Source of the DNA: Dokdonella_A soli
Lineage (GTDB): Bacteria; Pseudomonadota; Gammaproteobacteria; Xanthomonadales; Rhodanobacteraceae
Length of the DNA: 64,000 bases
NCBI RefSeq assembly: GCF_039523175.1
Contig: NZ_BAAAEU010000006.1
Span: 124,001 to 188,000 of the forward strand
Direction: 5' to 3'
The position numbers and the translations under genes are program-made. Below, piece after piece: positions 44,689 to 52,681 of the stretch (position 1 is the first letter of the stretch; every line of letters starts with the position of its first letter). The notes under the pieces were generated by a model. That model ran no database searches. It saw only the letters and a list, made by a program, of their open reading frames with translations, and was not told the origin of the DNA.

Positions 44689-45303
44689 GTGCGAGACATC
44701 GTGTACTTCTTCGTTTTCGACGGCTTCGCCGACTGGGAGGCCGCGCTCGCGCTGTGCGAGATCCGCCGGCCGGGCGACTATCGCGTGCGCGCGGTCGGGA
44801 TCGACCGCCGGCCCGTGCAGTCGATGGGTGGCCTGACCGTGCTGCCGGACCTCGCGCTGGATGACATCGACGACGCGCGTGCGGCGTTGCTGATCCTGCC
44901 CGGCGGCACAGCATGGGAGCGCGGCGAATACGCGGCCATCACCCGGACCGTGCAGCGCCTGCACGCGCAGGGAACCGCGATCGGAGCACTGTGCGGCGGC
45001 GTGCTCGCGCTCGCGCGCGCAGGCCTGCTCGATGCGCGCGAGCACACCGCGAACTACGCCGGCTACATCGAGACCTATGTACCGGAGTACACCGGCACCC
45101 ACCGTTGCGATGCGTCGGCGCTCGCGCTCATGGATGACCGCGTGATCACCGCCGGCGGTATCGGCGGCATCGAGTTCGCCCGCGAGGTGATCCGTCTGCT
45201 GAACCTCTACGACGCACGCGACACCGAAGCCTGGTACCGGCTGTTCAAGCACGCGCAGCCGCCGCCGTGGCTTGCGCCCGCGATCGAGACGCTGGTCAAT
45301 TGA
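44689..45303 (+). CDS. DJ-1/PfpI family protein (glutamine amidotransferase-like)
   Basis: A 204-residue class I glutamine-amidotransferase-like protein. IVYFFVFDGFADWE at the N-terminus, then ALLILPGGTAWE and the nucleophile elbow IGALCGGVLALARAGLLD (Cys near residue 104) are characteristic of the PfpI/ThiJ family. GGIGGIEFAREVI follows. The GTG at 44689 is the start, with GGAGG seven bases upstream. Such proteins act as deglycases, proteases or isonitrile hydratases; the reaction here is open. Confidence 0.85.
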   Translation: MRDIVYFFVFDGFADWEAALALCEIRRPGDYRVRAVGIDRRPVQSMGGLTVLPDLALDDIDDARAALLILPGGTAWERGEYAAITRTVQRLHAQGTAIGALCGGVLALARAGLLDAREHTANYAGYIETYVPEYTGTHRCDASALALMDDRVITAGGIGGIEFAREVIRLLNLYDARDTEAWYRLFKHAQPPPWLAPAIETLVN

Positions 45304-45315
45304 AGGAGACACCCG

Positions 45316-45510
45316 ATGCCATTGCTGCCACGTATCCTCACAATGTATGCATCGCTGCTTGCACGCGGCGCCCTGCTCGACGGCCTGTCGCTGCCCGTGA
45401 CCACCAAGGATCCTTGCCACGACGAGTCCGCAGCACGGGCGCGGACGTGCCACGATCGGCATACATCCCCGCCGCAAGCCGTCACGGCCTGTGCGTCCCT
45501 GCCTGCCTGA
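45316..45510 (+). CDS. Possible small protein of unknown function
   Basis: A 64-codon frame that starts behind an excellent ribosome site (AAGGAGACACCCG-ATG) overlapping the stop of the preceding gene. The product (MPLLPRILTMYASLLARG and on) has no recognised domain. Codon use in its second half is unlike a typical gene of this genome. It may be a short real gene or the worn end of a lost one. Confidence 0.3.
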   Translation: MPLLPRILTMYASLLARGALLDGLSLPVTTKDPCHDESAARARTCHDRHTSPPQAVTACASLPA

Positions 45511-45525
45511 ATACCGGAGTCCCGC

Positions 45526-46044
45526 ATGAATCGCCCCATCATCAACATCGCCGATCTCGACTACCAGGGTTTTCCCGGTGGGATTCCCGACCATGCGCGC
45601 GAACGCTTCGATGGGGCCCGCATCGGCCAGGCCGGCCGCGCGCTCGGCGCGCGCAAGCTCGGCTACAACGTGACAGTCGTCCCGCCCGGCAAGCGCGCGT
45701 TCCCGTTCCATTGCCATCGCATCAACGAGGAGATGTTCTTCGTGATCGAAGGCAGCGGCGAGATCCGCATCGGCGGCGCCGTGCACGCCATCCGCGCCGG
45801 CGACGTGATCGCCTGCCCACCGGGCGGTCCGGAATCCGCGCACCAGATCGTCAACACATCGGCGGACACGGAGCTGCGCTATCTCGCGGTCAGTACGCGC
45901 ATCACACCCGAGATCTGCGAATACCCGGACTCCGGCAAGTTCGGCGTCGCCGCCGAGTTCGATCCGGACGCGGACGGCAAGCCGCAGATGTTCTATCACC
46001 TCGGCCGCCCCGGCGACTCGCTCGGTTACTGGGACGGCGAGTGA
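45526..46044 (+). CDS. Cupin-domain protein
   Basis: A 172-residue single-domain cupin. The metal motif is seen as FPFHCHRINEEMFFVIEGSGE (first motif, His61/His63/Glu67, in parts) and GDVIACPPGGPESAHQIVN (second motif, ending in His). The layout resembles sugar-isomerase or transcription-linked cupins; the substrate is unknown. It precedes a VOC gene by 28 bases in what looks like one transcript. Confidence 0.8.
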   Translation: MNRPIINIADLDYQGFPGGIPDHARERFDGARIGQAGRALGARKLGYNVTVVPPGKRAFPFHCHRINEEMFFVIEGSGEIRIGGAVHAIRAGDVIACPPGGPESAHQIVNTSADTELRYLAVSTRITPEICEYPDSGKFGVAAEFDPDADGKPQMFYHLGRPGDSLGYWDGE

Positions 46045-46071
46045 CCGCGCGCACAACCCGGTGAGAACCCC

Positions 46072-46485
46072 ATGAACACGAACACATCCCCAGCCTCACC
46101 GCGCCTCGGGCGCCTGACGCCGGTACTGGTCGTGGAGCGTGTCGAACCGAGCATCCGCTTCTGGATCGACCGCTTCGGTTTCACGGCCGCTAACGAGGTT
46201 CCGGGCCCCGACGGCAGCCTGGTCTTCGCGAGTGTCGAAAAGGACGGCATCGAGGTCATGGTGCAGACGCGCGCCAGCGTGATCGCCGAGCGCGCGGATG
46301 CCGCCGGCGAACTCGATGGTCACTCGATCGTGCTGTTCATCGAGGTCGACGACCTCGATGCGATCGAGCGCGCGATCGGCGACGCGCCGGTCGTCAAGCC
46401 GCGCCATCGCACGTTCTATGGCAGCCACGAGATCTACGTGCGCGAACCGGGTGGCAACGTGGTCGGTTTCGCGCAGTTCGGATGA
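46072..46485 (+). CDS. VOC-family/bleomycin-resistance-like protein
   Basis: A 137-residue VOC protein: LTPVLVVERVEPSIRFWIDRFGF at the start (in parts), then VMVQTR and a last strand YVREPGGNVVGFAQF with the metal-ligand region. Related sequences are often called bleomycin-resistance or glyoxalase proteins, without shown function. It ends 52 bases before the WYL regulator start. Confidence 0.8.
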   Translation: MNTNTSPASPRLGRLTPVLVVERVEPSIRFWIDRFGFTAANEVPGPDGSLVFASVEKDGIEVMVQTRASVIAERADAAGELDGHSIVLFIEVDDLDAIERAIGDAPVVKPRHRTFYGSHEIYVREPGGNVVGFAQFG

Positions 46486-46525
46486 ATCCGATGGACATGC
46501 CTTTGCCAGCACGGCGCATGCAGGC

Positions 46526-46531
46526 GATCAT
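46526..46531 (+). promoter_or_regulatory. Possible -10 element of the WYL regulator gene
   Basis: GATCAT ends six bases before ATG 46538, with GTCAGG between. The match to the -10 consensus is weaker than at ubiJ or uvrD. Confidence 0.3.
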
Positions 46532-46537
46532 GTCAGG

Positions 46538-47236
46538 ATGCGCCGCGCCGACCGACTGTTCCTTATCATCCACGCCCTGCGTGGCCGCCGCACCGCATTG
46601 CCGGCGCGGCGACTCGCGGAAACGCTCAACGTTTCGCTGCGCACGGTCTACCGTGATGTCGCCGACCTGCAACTTTCCGGCGTACCGATCGAAGGCGAGG
46701 CCGGCATCGGCTACATGTTGCGCAAGGGCGCGGACATACCGCCGCTGATGTTCAACGCCGACGAACTCGAGGCACTGGTCGTCGGCACGCGGTTCGTGAA
46801 GGCGTTCGCGGGCAGCCGCCTCAACGCGAGCGCACAGGCCGCGCTGCTGAAGATCGAGGCGGTGCTGCCGCCGGAATTGCGCCAGCGCGCGATGCGCTCA
46901 CGCATCTACGCGCCGGCGCGCTGGCACGAGGCGAAATCCGGCGCGATCGACCGCCTGCACGAAGCGATCGCCGGGCATCGCGTGCTACGCCTCGACTACC
47001 GCGACGAATCCAGCCGTGCCAGCGTGCGCGAAGTCGAGCCGCTGTGCCTCGCGTTCTGGGGCGGAGCCTGGACGCTCGGTGCCTGGTGCCGATTGCGCAC
47101 CGACTTCCGCAATTTCCGCCCGGATCGCATTGCCTCGTTCGATCCCACCGGCGAGGTCTTCACCGAGACCGCCGAGCGCGGACTCTCGGCGTACCTGCGA
47201 GCAGCCGGCGGCGAGCCGGATGCGCTGGACCTGTAG
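46538..47236 (+). CDS. YafY-type HTH/WYL-domain transcriptional regulator
   Basis: A 232-residue regulator. The N-terminal winged helix is clear: LFLIIHALRGRRTALPARRL, ETLNVSLRTVYRDVADLQ, then SGVPIEGEAGIGYML. The WYL domain follows (about residues 140-200: VLRLDYRDESS, PLCLAFWGGAWTLGAWCRL, in which the usual WYL triad is replaced by FWGG-W). The adjacent VOC-cupin-PfpI genes, in the same direction, are its likely but unproved targets. Confidence 0.85.
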   Translation: MRRADRLFLIIHALRGRRTALPARRLAETLNVSLRTVYRDVADLQLSGVPIEGEAGIGYMLRKGADIPPLMFNADELEALVVGTRFVKAFAGSRLNASAQAALLKIEAVLPPELRQRAMRSRIYAPARWHEAKSGAIDRLHEAIAGHRVLRLDYRDESSRASVREVEPLCLAFWGGAWTLGAWCRLRTDFRNFRPDRIASFDPTGEVFTETAERGLSAYLRAAGGEPDALDL

Positions 47237-47336
47237 CAACCCACAGGACTCTCGCTCCCCTCCGCCCCATCCATCGGCACTCCCGCACCGGCGTTTCGGT
47301 GCGATCATCGCGCTTTCCGCCTCGATGGAGATCGCA

Positions 47337-49076
47337 ATGACCCGATGGTTCGCTGGCCTGCTGTGCGCGGGCATTGCCCTGAGCGCGCTGGCTCATGCCG
47401 ACAGCCCTGACGACCGCTTCAAGGCGCTGTACTCGAAGGAGTGGAGTTGGCGCCAGCAGCAGTTCGGCGGTGTCGACGACGAGGATCACGAGTCGAATCC
47501 TCATGACGACCATCTGCCGGATGTCGGCGCGACCGCGCAGAACGCCCGGCTCGCGTACTGGAACGACGTGCTCAAGCAGCTCGACGCAATCCCGGCGAAG
47601 GAGCTGTCCGCCGAGAACCGGGTCAACCTCGCGGTGTACCGGCCGCAAATCGAGAACCTCGCCGCGGACATCCGCTTCCGCGGCTACGAAATGCCGTTCA
47701 ACAGCGACTCGCAGTTCTGGTCCGATCTCGGATTCATGACGCGACGCCCGCTGAAGGATGCGCAGACCGCGCGCAATTACATCGCGAAGCTCGGCGACGT
47801 GCCGCGCTATTTCGACCAGCAGACCGCGAACATGCGCGCGGGCCTGAAACGTGGCTTCTCCGTGCCGCGCGCGGTGCTGGACGGGCGCGACGTCTCGATC
47901 GCGAGCTACGCCGAGGTCAAGTCGCCCGAGAACAGCGAGTTCTATGCGCCGCTGAAGAAGCTGCCGTCAACGATTCCAGCGGATGAGCAGGCCAAGCTGC
48001 GTGCGGACGCGACGCGCGCGATCCGCGAGCGCGTGATCCCCGCCTACGCGAAACTGCTGAAGTTCTTCCGCGAGGACTATGTCCCGCATGCACGCAAGAC
48101 GCTCGCGGCCGAGGCGCTGCCGGATGGCAAGACCTACTACCGCCAGCAGATCAAGGAGTACACGACGCTCGACCTCGATCCCGAGGCGATCCATCAGATC
48201 GGCCTGAACGAAGTCGCACGCATCGATGCCCAGATGCAGGCGACGATGAAGGAAACCGGCTTCAAGGGCGACTTCCCGGCGTTCCTGCTGTTCCTGCGCA
48301 CGGATCCGCAGTTCTACGCGAAGACGCCGGACGAGCTGCTGATGCGCGCGTCGTGGATCGCCAAGCAGGTCGATGCGAAGCTCGGTCAGTTCTTCGGCCT
48401 GCTGCCGCGCGGCCGCTTCGGCATCGAGCCGGTGCCGGCGGCGATCGCACCGTTCTGGACCGCCGGCCGCGGCGGCGCGCATACCTACTGGGTCAATACC
48501 TACGACTTGCCCTCGCGGCCGCTCTACAACCTGCCGGCGCTGACCCTGCACGAGTCCGCGCCGGGCCACGCGCTGCAAGGTGAGCTGTCCGAGGAGCACA
48601 AGGACCTGCCGGACTTCCGCAGCAAGAGCTACATCTCCGCGTATGGCGAAGGTTGGGCGCTGTACTGCGAGAAGCTCGGCAAGGAGATGGGCGTCTACCA
48701 CACGCCCTACGAGGAATTCGGCCGCGAAACGTACGAGATGTGGCGCGCCGCGCGGCTCGTGATCGACACCGGCATCCACCACAAGGGCTGGACGCGCGAG
48801 CAGGCGATCCAGTATCTCGCTTCGCATGCAGCGCTCAGCCAGCACGAGGTCGAAACCGAAGTCGACCGCTACATCTCGTGGCCGGGCCAGGCGCTCAGCT
48901 ACAAGCTCGGCGAGATCAGGATCGTCGAGCTGCGTGCGCATGCCGAGAAGGAACTCGGGCCGAAGTTCGACCTGCGCGCGTTCCACGACGCAGTGCTCGC
49001 CGAAGGCTCGGTGCCGCTGCCGCTGCTCGAGCAGCGCGTCGACGCGTGGATCGCCGCACGCAAGGCGAAAGGCTGA
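47337..49076 (+). CDS. Exported DUF885 metallopeptidase-like protein
   Basis: A 579-residue exported protein with a signal peptide to about residue 20 (GIALSALAHA). DUF885 proteins are M2-like zinc peptidases; the zinc site is HESAPGH (about residues 405-411) in a long helical fold, with a downstream glutamate expected in YGEGWALYCEKLG, which is present. ATG 47337 has GGAG seven bases upstream. Its 3' end runs into a perfect 34-base palindrome shared with the opposite VOC gene. Confidence 0.85.
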   Translation: MTRWFAGLLCAGIALSALAHADSPDDRFKALYSKEWSWRQQQFGGVDDEDHESNPHDDHLPDVGATAQNARLAYWNDVLKQLDAIPAKELSAENRVNLAVYRPQIENLAADIRFRGYEMPFNSDSQFWSDLGFMTRRPLKDAQTARNYIAKLGDVPRYFDQQTANMRAGLKRGFSVPRAVLDGRDVSIASYAEVKSPENSEFYAPLKKLPSTIPADEQAKLRADATRAIRERVIPAYAKLLKFFREDYVPHARKTLAAEALPDGKTYYRQQIKEYTTLDLDPEAIHQIGLNEVARIDAQMQATMKETGFKGDFPAFLLFLRTDPQFYAKTPDELLMRASWIAKQVDAKLGQFFGLLPRGRFGIEPVPAAIAPFWTAGRGGAHTYWVNTYDLPSRPLYNLPALTLHESAPGHALQGELSEEHKDLPDFRSKSYISAYGEGWALYCEKLGKEMGVYHTPYEEFGRETYEMWRAARLVIDTGIHHKGWTREQAIQYLASHAALSQHEVETEVDRYISWPGQALSYKLGEIRIVELRAHAEKELGPKFDLRAFHDAVLAEGSVPLPLLEQRVDAWIAARKAKG

Positions 49077-49121
49077 CGACCGCTGCAACGAAGGCCTTGC
49101 GACCTTCCTGAAAGGCGATAC

Positions 49122-49155
49122 CGGCTACGACGAGATCGCGATCTCGTCGTAGCCG
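49122..49155. repeat. Perfect 34-base palindrome between two convergent genes
   Basis: CGGCTACGACGAGATCG is followed directly by its exact reverse complement, giving a 17-base-pair stem with no loop. It lies 45 bases after the DUF885 stop and covers the last nine codons and stop of the VOC gene on the other strand. It may act as a two-way terminator. Confidence 0.8.
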
Positions 49156-49541
49156 CGATTCAGGAATTCGAGCAGGCAGAAACCGTGGCCGAACGGGTCG
49201 GCGAGCACGGCGATGCGACCCCAGTTCGCGGTGCGCGGTTCGCTTTCCAGTGTCGCTCCCGCCGCCAGGGCGCGAGCAAGAGCCGCATCGAGATCGCTGA
49301 CGACGAAATCCAGATGCACCGGCGTCCAGTGGCGCCGGTAGTCGCGCGTCTGCATGGTCGCATCGCCGGCCGCGCTGCCGGCGGCCTTGCGCAGCAGATA
49401 GACCGGTGACGATGCACCCAGCAGCTCGACACCATCCGCGCCGAAACGCCGGCTGACGGTCAGGCCGAGCGCGCTCACGTAGAACGCTTCGGCGCGCGCG
49501 AGGTCGTCGACGTCGATGTTCGCGAGCAGGGTCAGCGTCAC
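49125..49541 (-). CDS. VOC-family protein
   Basis: A 138-residue VOC protein: LLANIDVDDLARAEAFYVSA and LGLTVSRRFGADGVE at the start, then LDFVVSDLDAALARALAAGA and VLADPFGHGFCLLEF. The last residues, GYDEIAISS, are encoded inside the palindrome and are not part of the conserved fold. The start overlaps the SRPBCC gene stop by four bases, so the two are translated together. Confidence 0.82.
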   Translation of the reverse strand: MTLTLLANIDVDDLARAEAFYVSALGLTVSRRFGADGVELLGASSPVYLLRKAAGSAAGDATMQTRDYRRHWTPVHLDFVVSDLDAALARALAAGATLESEPRTANWGRIAVLADPFGHGFCLLEFLNRGYDEIAISS

Positions 49542-50245
49542 GGCGTGGCCGGACTATCCGGCTTCGGCGGCTTCTTCTTCGTCACAGGCCGGTGCGGCGG
49601 AGCGGATGCCTTCGACGCGTCCGCGTTCGACTGCTCCGCGCTCTTTTTCCATTCCTCGAGTATCGTCGCACGCGAGGCCGCCTGCGCGTCGGTGTTCGCC
49701 GGCGCGGTCGGCGCCTCGGGATTGCCGGTGTCGATGTAGCGCACCAGGCGCGCGACCTGCGCGCCGAGCACCTCATCGACCTTCGGCGCGAACGCGTCGA
49801 GGCCGCTGCTGCCGGCGCCGTTGACGCGGTATTCGACATCGAGCCGCGTCGCGCCATCGTCGCCACTGCGGATCCAGAAATTCAGGATGCCTTTCAACGC
49901 GAATTCCTGCAGCGGCCCGAGCGCGCTGTCCAAGCGCAGCAATTTGTCCGGCAACGCCATGATCACGTGGCCGTGTTCGACGCTGCCGCCGGGCCAGCGT
50001 TCGCAGAAGCAGCCGCCGGCCTCGGCTTTCAGGCTCAGGTTCTCGGCCTTGCCGGACCAGGTGTGCTCGCTGCTCCACCAGTGCTGGACCTGCGCGATGC
50101 CTGTCCAGGCTTTCGCCGGCGTCGCGGTGATGGGTTCAGAGAAGGTGACGAGGAAGCTGTCGGCGGCGGATTGCTTGACCTCGGCGTGAGCGTTGTCGCC
50201 AACGATCATCGCCAATAGGGCCATGCTCAATCGGAATGCTGCCAT
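49538..50245 (-). CDS. Exported SRPBCC/AHSA1-like protein
   Basis: A 235-residue protein with an N-terminal signal peptide (LSMALLAMIVGDNAHA). The SRPBCC pattern FSEPITATPAKAWTGIAQVQHWW, EAGGCFCERWPGGSVEHG and VIMALPDKLLRLDSALGPLQ spans residues 35-160. A charged tail, rich in Pro and Lys, ends the protein. Ligand and role are unknown. ATG 50245 has GGAG six bases upstream, which decides it over 50257. Confidence 0.75.
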   Translation of the reverse strand: MAAFRLSMALLAMIVGDNAHAEVKQSAADSFLVTFSEPITATPAKAWTGIAQVQHWWSSEHTWSGKAENLSLKAEAGGCFCERWPGGSVEHGHVIMALPDKLLRLDSALGPLQEFALKGILNFWIRSGDDGATRLDVEYRVNGAGSSGLDAFAPKVDEVLGAQVARLVRYIDTGNPEAPTAPANTDAQAASRATILEEWKKSAEQSNADASKASAPPHRPVTKKKPPKPDSPATP

Positions 50246-50272
50246 CGTCGGCTCCATCGGAGGTTTTTGAAG

Positions 50273-50477
50273 CCCTCTCCCCCCAAGCTCGCTTGGGGGA
50301 GGGGGTTGGGTGAGGGGGCGGGGCGGCGCACCGGAACCACGCCGTGATTCCAGCGTGGACTTCGAGCCATCGCGCTTCGCTGGTCCGAATTCGCAAGCTG
50401 CAACGTAACGTACTCGTGAAGCCCTGCCCCCTCACCCCGGCCCTCTCCCCCAACGAAGAAGCCATCGGGGGAGAGGG
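50273..50477. repeat. Composite palindromic element (205 bases), intergenic copy 2
   Basis: Outer hairpins of CCCTCTCCCC/GGGGGAG type flank a roughly 100-base centre with GTTGGGTGAGGGGGCGGGG on one side and CCCCCTCACCCCGGCCCTC on the other. It fills almost the whole gap between phhA and the SRPBCC gene, with no gene inside. Confidence 0.88.
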
Positions 50478-50488
50478 AGAAGAAGCCG

Positions 50489-51382
50489 TCAGACGTCGCC
50501 GTCCTTTGCCCAGCCCTCACCGGTGCCTCGGTTGAACACGGCATCCGTGGCGAGCACGTCGCCGGCCGGAATCGACGGCTGCTCCGCCAGCTCCGCATAG
50601 ATCGGCCGGAAGTCCGGACGCGTCGCGTCCATCAGCTGGTCGAAGCTATCGATCACGAAATAGGTTTTCTGGTAGGTGTCGATGCGGTAGCGCGTCTTCA
50701 TGATGCGCTTGAGGTCGAAGCCGATCCGGTTCGGCGCCGGCGATTCGAGGCAGTGGATCGACTCGCCCTTCGAGCTGACGATGCCGGAACCGTAGATGCG
50801 CAGGCCGTCGTCCTGGCGGATCAGGCCGAACTCGACCGTGTACCAGTACAGGCGCGTCAGGTTGACCAGCGCCTCGGCGCCGATGCCGTGCGCCTTCACG
50901 CCGCCCTTGCCGTAGGCTTCCATGTAGTCGGCGAACACCGGGTTCAGCAGCAGCGGCACATGGCCGAACAGGTCGTGGAACAGGTCCGGTTCGGCGAGGT
51001 AGTCGAGTTGTTCGGGCTTGCGGATCCACCAGGTCACCGGAAAGCGCCGGTTCGCGAGGTGGTCGAAGAACACGAGTTCGGGCAGCAGGCCCTCGACGCC
51101 GACCAGCTGCCAGCCGGTCGCCTTGGCCAGCACCTCGTTGAGATCGTCGAAACGCGGGATCGCGTTCGGCGCCATCTGGAAGCGTTCCTGGTTCTCGATG
51201 AATTCGCGGCAGGCGCGGCCCTTGAGGACCTCGCGCTGGCGCTGGAACAGCGTTGCCCAGGTTTGGTGGTCGGTGCGCGAATAGCTCGCCCACGGCTGCT
51301 CGACGACTGCGGTGGTGTAGACCGGCACATAGCCCTTGTCGGTCTGCTGGCGTTCGACGCGTTGGGGTTCGGAAGCGGTCAT
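50489..51382 (-). CDS. phhA: Phenylalanine-4-hydroxylase
   Basis: A 297-residue monomeric bacterial phenylalanine hydroxylase, which turns phenylalanine into tyrosine with tetrahydrobiopterin or a related pterin and Fe(II). The iron ligands are in FHDLFGHVPLL (His near 136 and 141), with the third in WYTVEFGL (Glu near 182). GIGAEALVNLTRLY and CLESPAPNRIGFD agree. There is no ACT regulatory domain, as normal for bacteria. The pterin-recycling dehydratase phhB is not here; folE, which makes pterins, is 9 kb away. Confidence 0.95.
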   Translation of the reverse strand: MTASEPQRVERQQTDKGYVPVYTTAVVEQPWASYSRTDHQTWATLFQRQREVLKGRACREFIENQERFQMAPNAIPRFDDLNEVLAKATGWQLVGVEGLLPELVFFDHLANRRFPVTWWIRKPEQLDYLAEPDLFHDLFGHVPLLLNPVFADYMEAYGKGGVKAHGIGAEALVNLTRLYWYTVEFGLIRQDDGLRIYGSGIVSSKGESIHCLESPAPNRIGFDLKRIMKTRYRIDTYQKTYFVIDSFDQLMDATRPDFRPIYAELAEQPSIPAGDVLATDAVFNRGTGEGWAKDGDV

Positions 51383-51440
51383 GACACGGTCTCGTGATCG
51401 ATGGCGGACAGCTTAGCGCGGTTCGCGCAGCCCGCGCTTA

Positions 51441-51676
51441 ATACCGGCTCGCCCCTCCGCGCTGCGCGCTGCGGGGCCGGCCCTGCGGCCGTCCTGAATC
51501 GCTCCCGGCGATCGGTGCTCGCCCCATCCGTGGGGCTCACCCCTCGCTGCGCTCGGGGCCGGCCCTGCGGCCGTCCTGAATCGCTCCCGGCGATCGGTGC
51601 TCGCCCCATCCATGGGGCTCACCCCTCGCTGCGCTCGGGGCCGGCCCTGCGGCCGTCCTGAATCGCTCCCGGCGAT
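51441..51676. repeat. Tandem repeat with an 82-base unit, nearly three copies
   Basis: GGGGCCGGCCCTGCGGCC recurs at 51473, 51555 and 51637, exactly 82 bases apart. Each unit also holds GTCCTGAATCGCTCCCGG and GCTCGCCCCATC-TGGGGCTCACCCC, itself a hairpin. The last unit leads directly into the rhomboid stop codon. Open frames through it on both strands follow from the repeat alone and are not genes. Confidence 0.85.
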
Positions 51677-52471
51677 TCAGTGCACGGTCGGTGGCGGAGA
51701 GTCGCCTGGATCGCGCGGACGGAACTTGATCACGCGCCCGTGGCGGTCATCGGCCGGCGTGCGCTGCCAGAGCACCGGCACGTCGTGGGCGTGCGGCAGC
51801 TCCAGTTCGTCGTCCACCATGGCCGCCGTGGCGTCGTCGTCTTCCCAGCTGTAGCGCTTGCGCGGCGGCAGCGGATCGCGCGCATGCAGCAGGAACGCCG
51901 CGAGCACGCCGGCCAGCGCGCCAGCGAGGTGATATTCGAAGCTGACGTTCTGCTCGCGCGGCAGCACGCTGAGCAACATGCCGCCGTACAGGAAAAACAC
52001 GACCAGCGAGGTGACCACGGCCAGGCGGTCGCGCCGGATCAGGCCCATCACGAACAGGAACAGCATCAGCCCGTGCGCGATCCCGCTCGCGCCGACGTGC
52101 ACGGAATCGCGTGCGAACAGCCAGACGCCGAGGCCGGAAAGCACCCAGATCAGAGGCAAAGCCAGGCGCGCCGCGCGCGGGTAGCAGTACAGCGTCAGCG
52201 TCGCCAGCAGGGCCAGCGGCAGGGTGTTCGACATCAGGTGCTCGAACGAGGCATGCGCGAACGGTGCGGTCAGCACGCCGATCAGGCCGTGCAGGCGGCG
52301 CGGCTCGATGCCAAGGTCGTCCAACGACCAGCCGAGCAGCCAGGCCGCGATCCAGGCGATCCAGACCCCTGCCAGCAGCGCGGCGGCGCCGAGCACCGCA
52401 TAGCGCACGCGCTGGCGATCGTGCGCCACCGCGGTGCGGGTCGGTTCCGGGATCGGGCGCGCCATGTCCAT
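51677..52471 (-). CDS. Rhomboid-family intramembrane serine protease
   Basis: A 264-residue protein with six transmembrane helices. The catalytic serine lies in VGASGIAHG (Ser129) and the histidine in HLAGALAGV (His181). FEHLMSNT (His78/Asn82) forms the oxyanion site. All features of an active rhomboid are present. A soluble C-terminal tail of about 60 residues is rich in Pro and Asp. It cleaves transmembrane proteins within the membrane; the substrate is unknown. ATG 52471 is used; an in-frame ATG at 52465 is equally good. Confidence 0.88.
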   Translation of the reverse strand: MDMARPIPEPTRTAVAHDRQRVRYAVLGAAALLAGVWIAWIAAWLLGWSLDDLGIEPRRLHGLIGVLTAPFAHASFEHLMSNTLPLALLATLTLYCYPRAARLALPLIWVLSGLGVWLFARDSVHVGASGIAHGLMLFLFVMGLIRRDRLAVVTSLVVFFLYGGMLLSVLPREQNVSFEYHLAGALAGVLAAFLLHARDPLPPRKRYSWEDDDATAAMVDDELELPHAHDVPVLWQRTPADDRHGRVIKFRPRDPGDSPPPTVH

Positions 52472-52681
52472 GGACGGATTGTGGGGTCGGCGCCAGCCGC
52501 CACAACCCCGCGGCAGGAACGACCGGCGCAGGGCTCGCCTACCGGTGAGCCCTGCCAAGGCTTACCATGGCAACCGCCGCGCATTCCTTGAGAGGGGGTC
52601 TGCCGCGCAGCGATCCCGAGGATGGTCCAGCAACGACTCGGCCTGGCGCACGCCAGCGTCGCAACGTCCACGCGAAACCGC

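Noticed and set aside
51379..51661. Short open frames on both strands in the 82-base repeat
   Set aside because: They repeat with the unit, have no ribosome site, and exist only because the unit length happens not to create stops.
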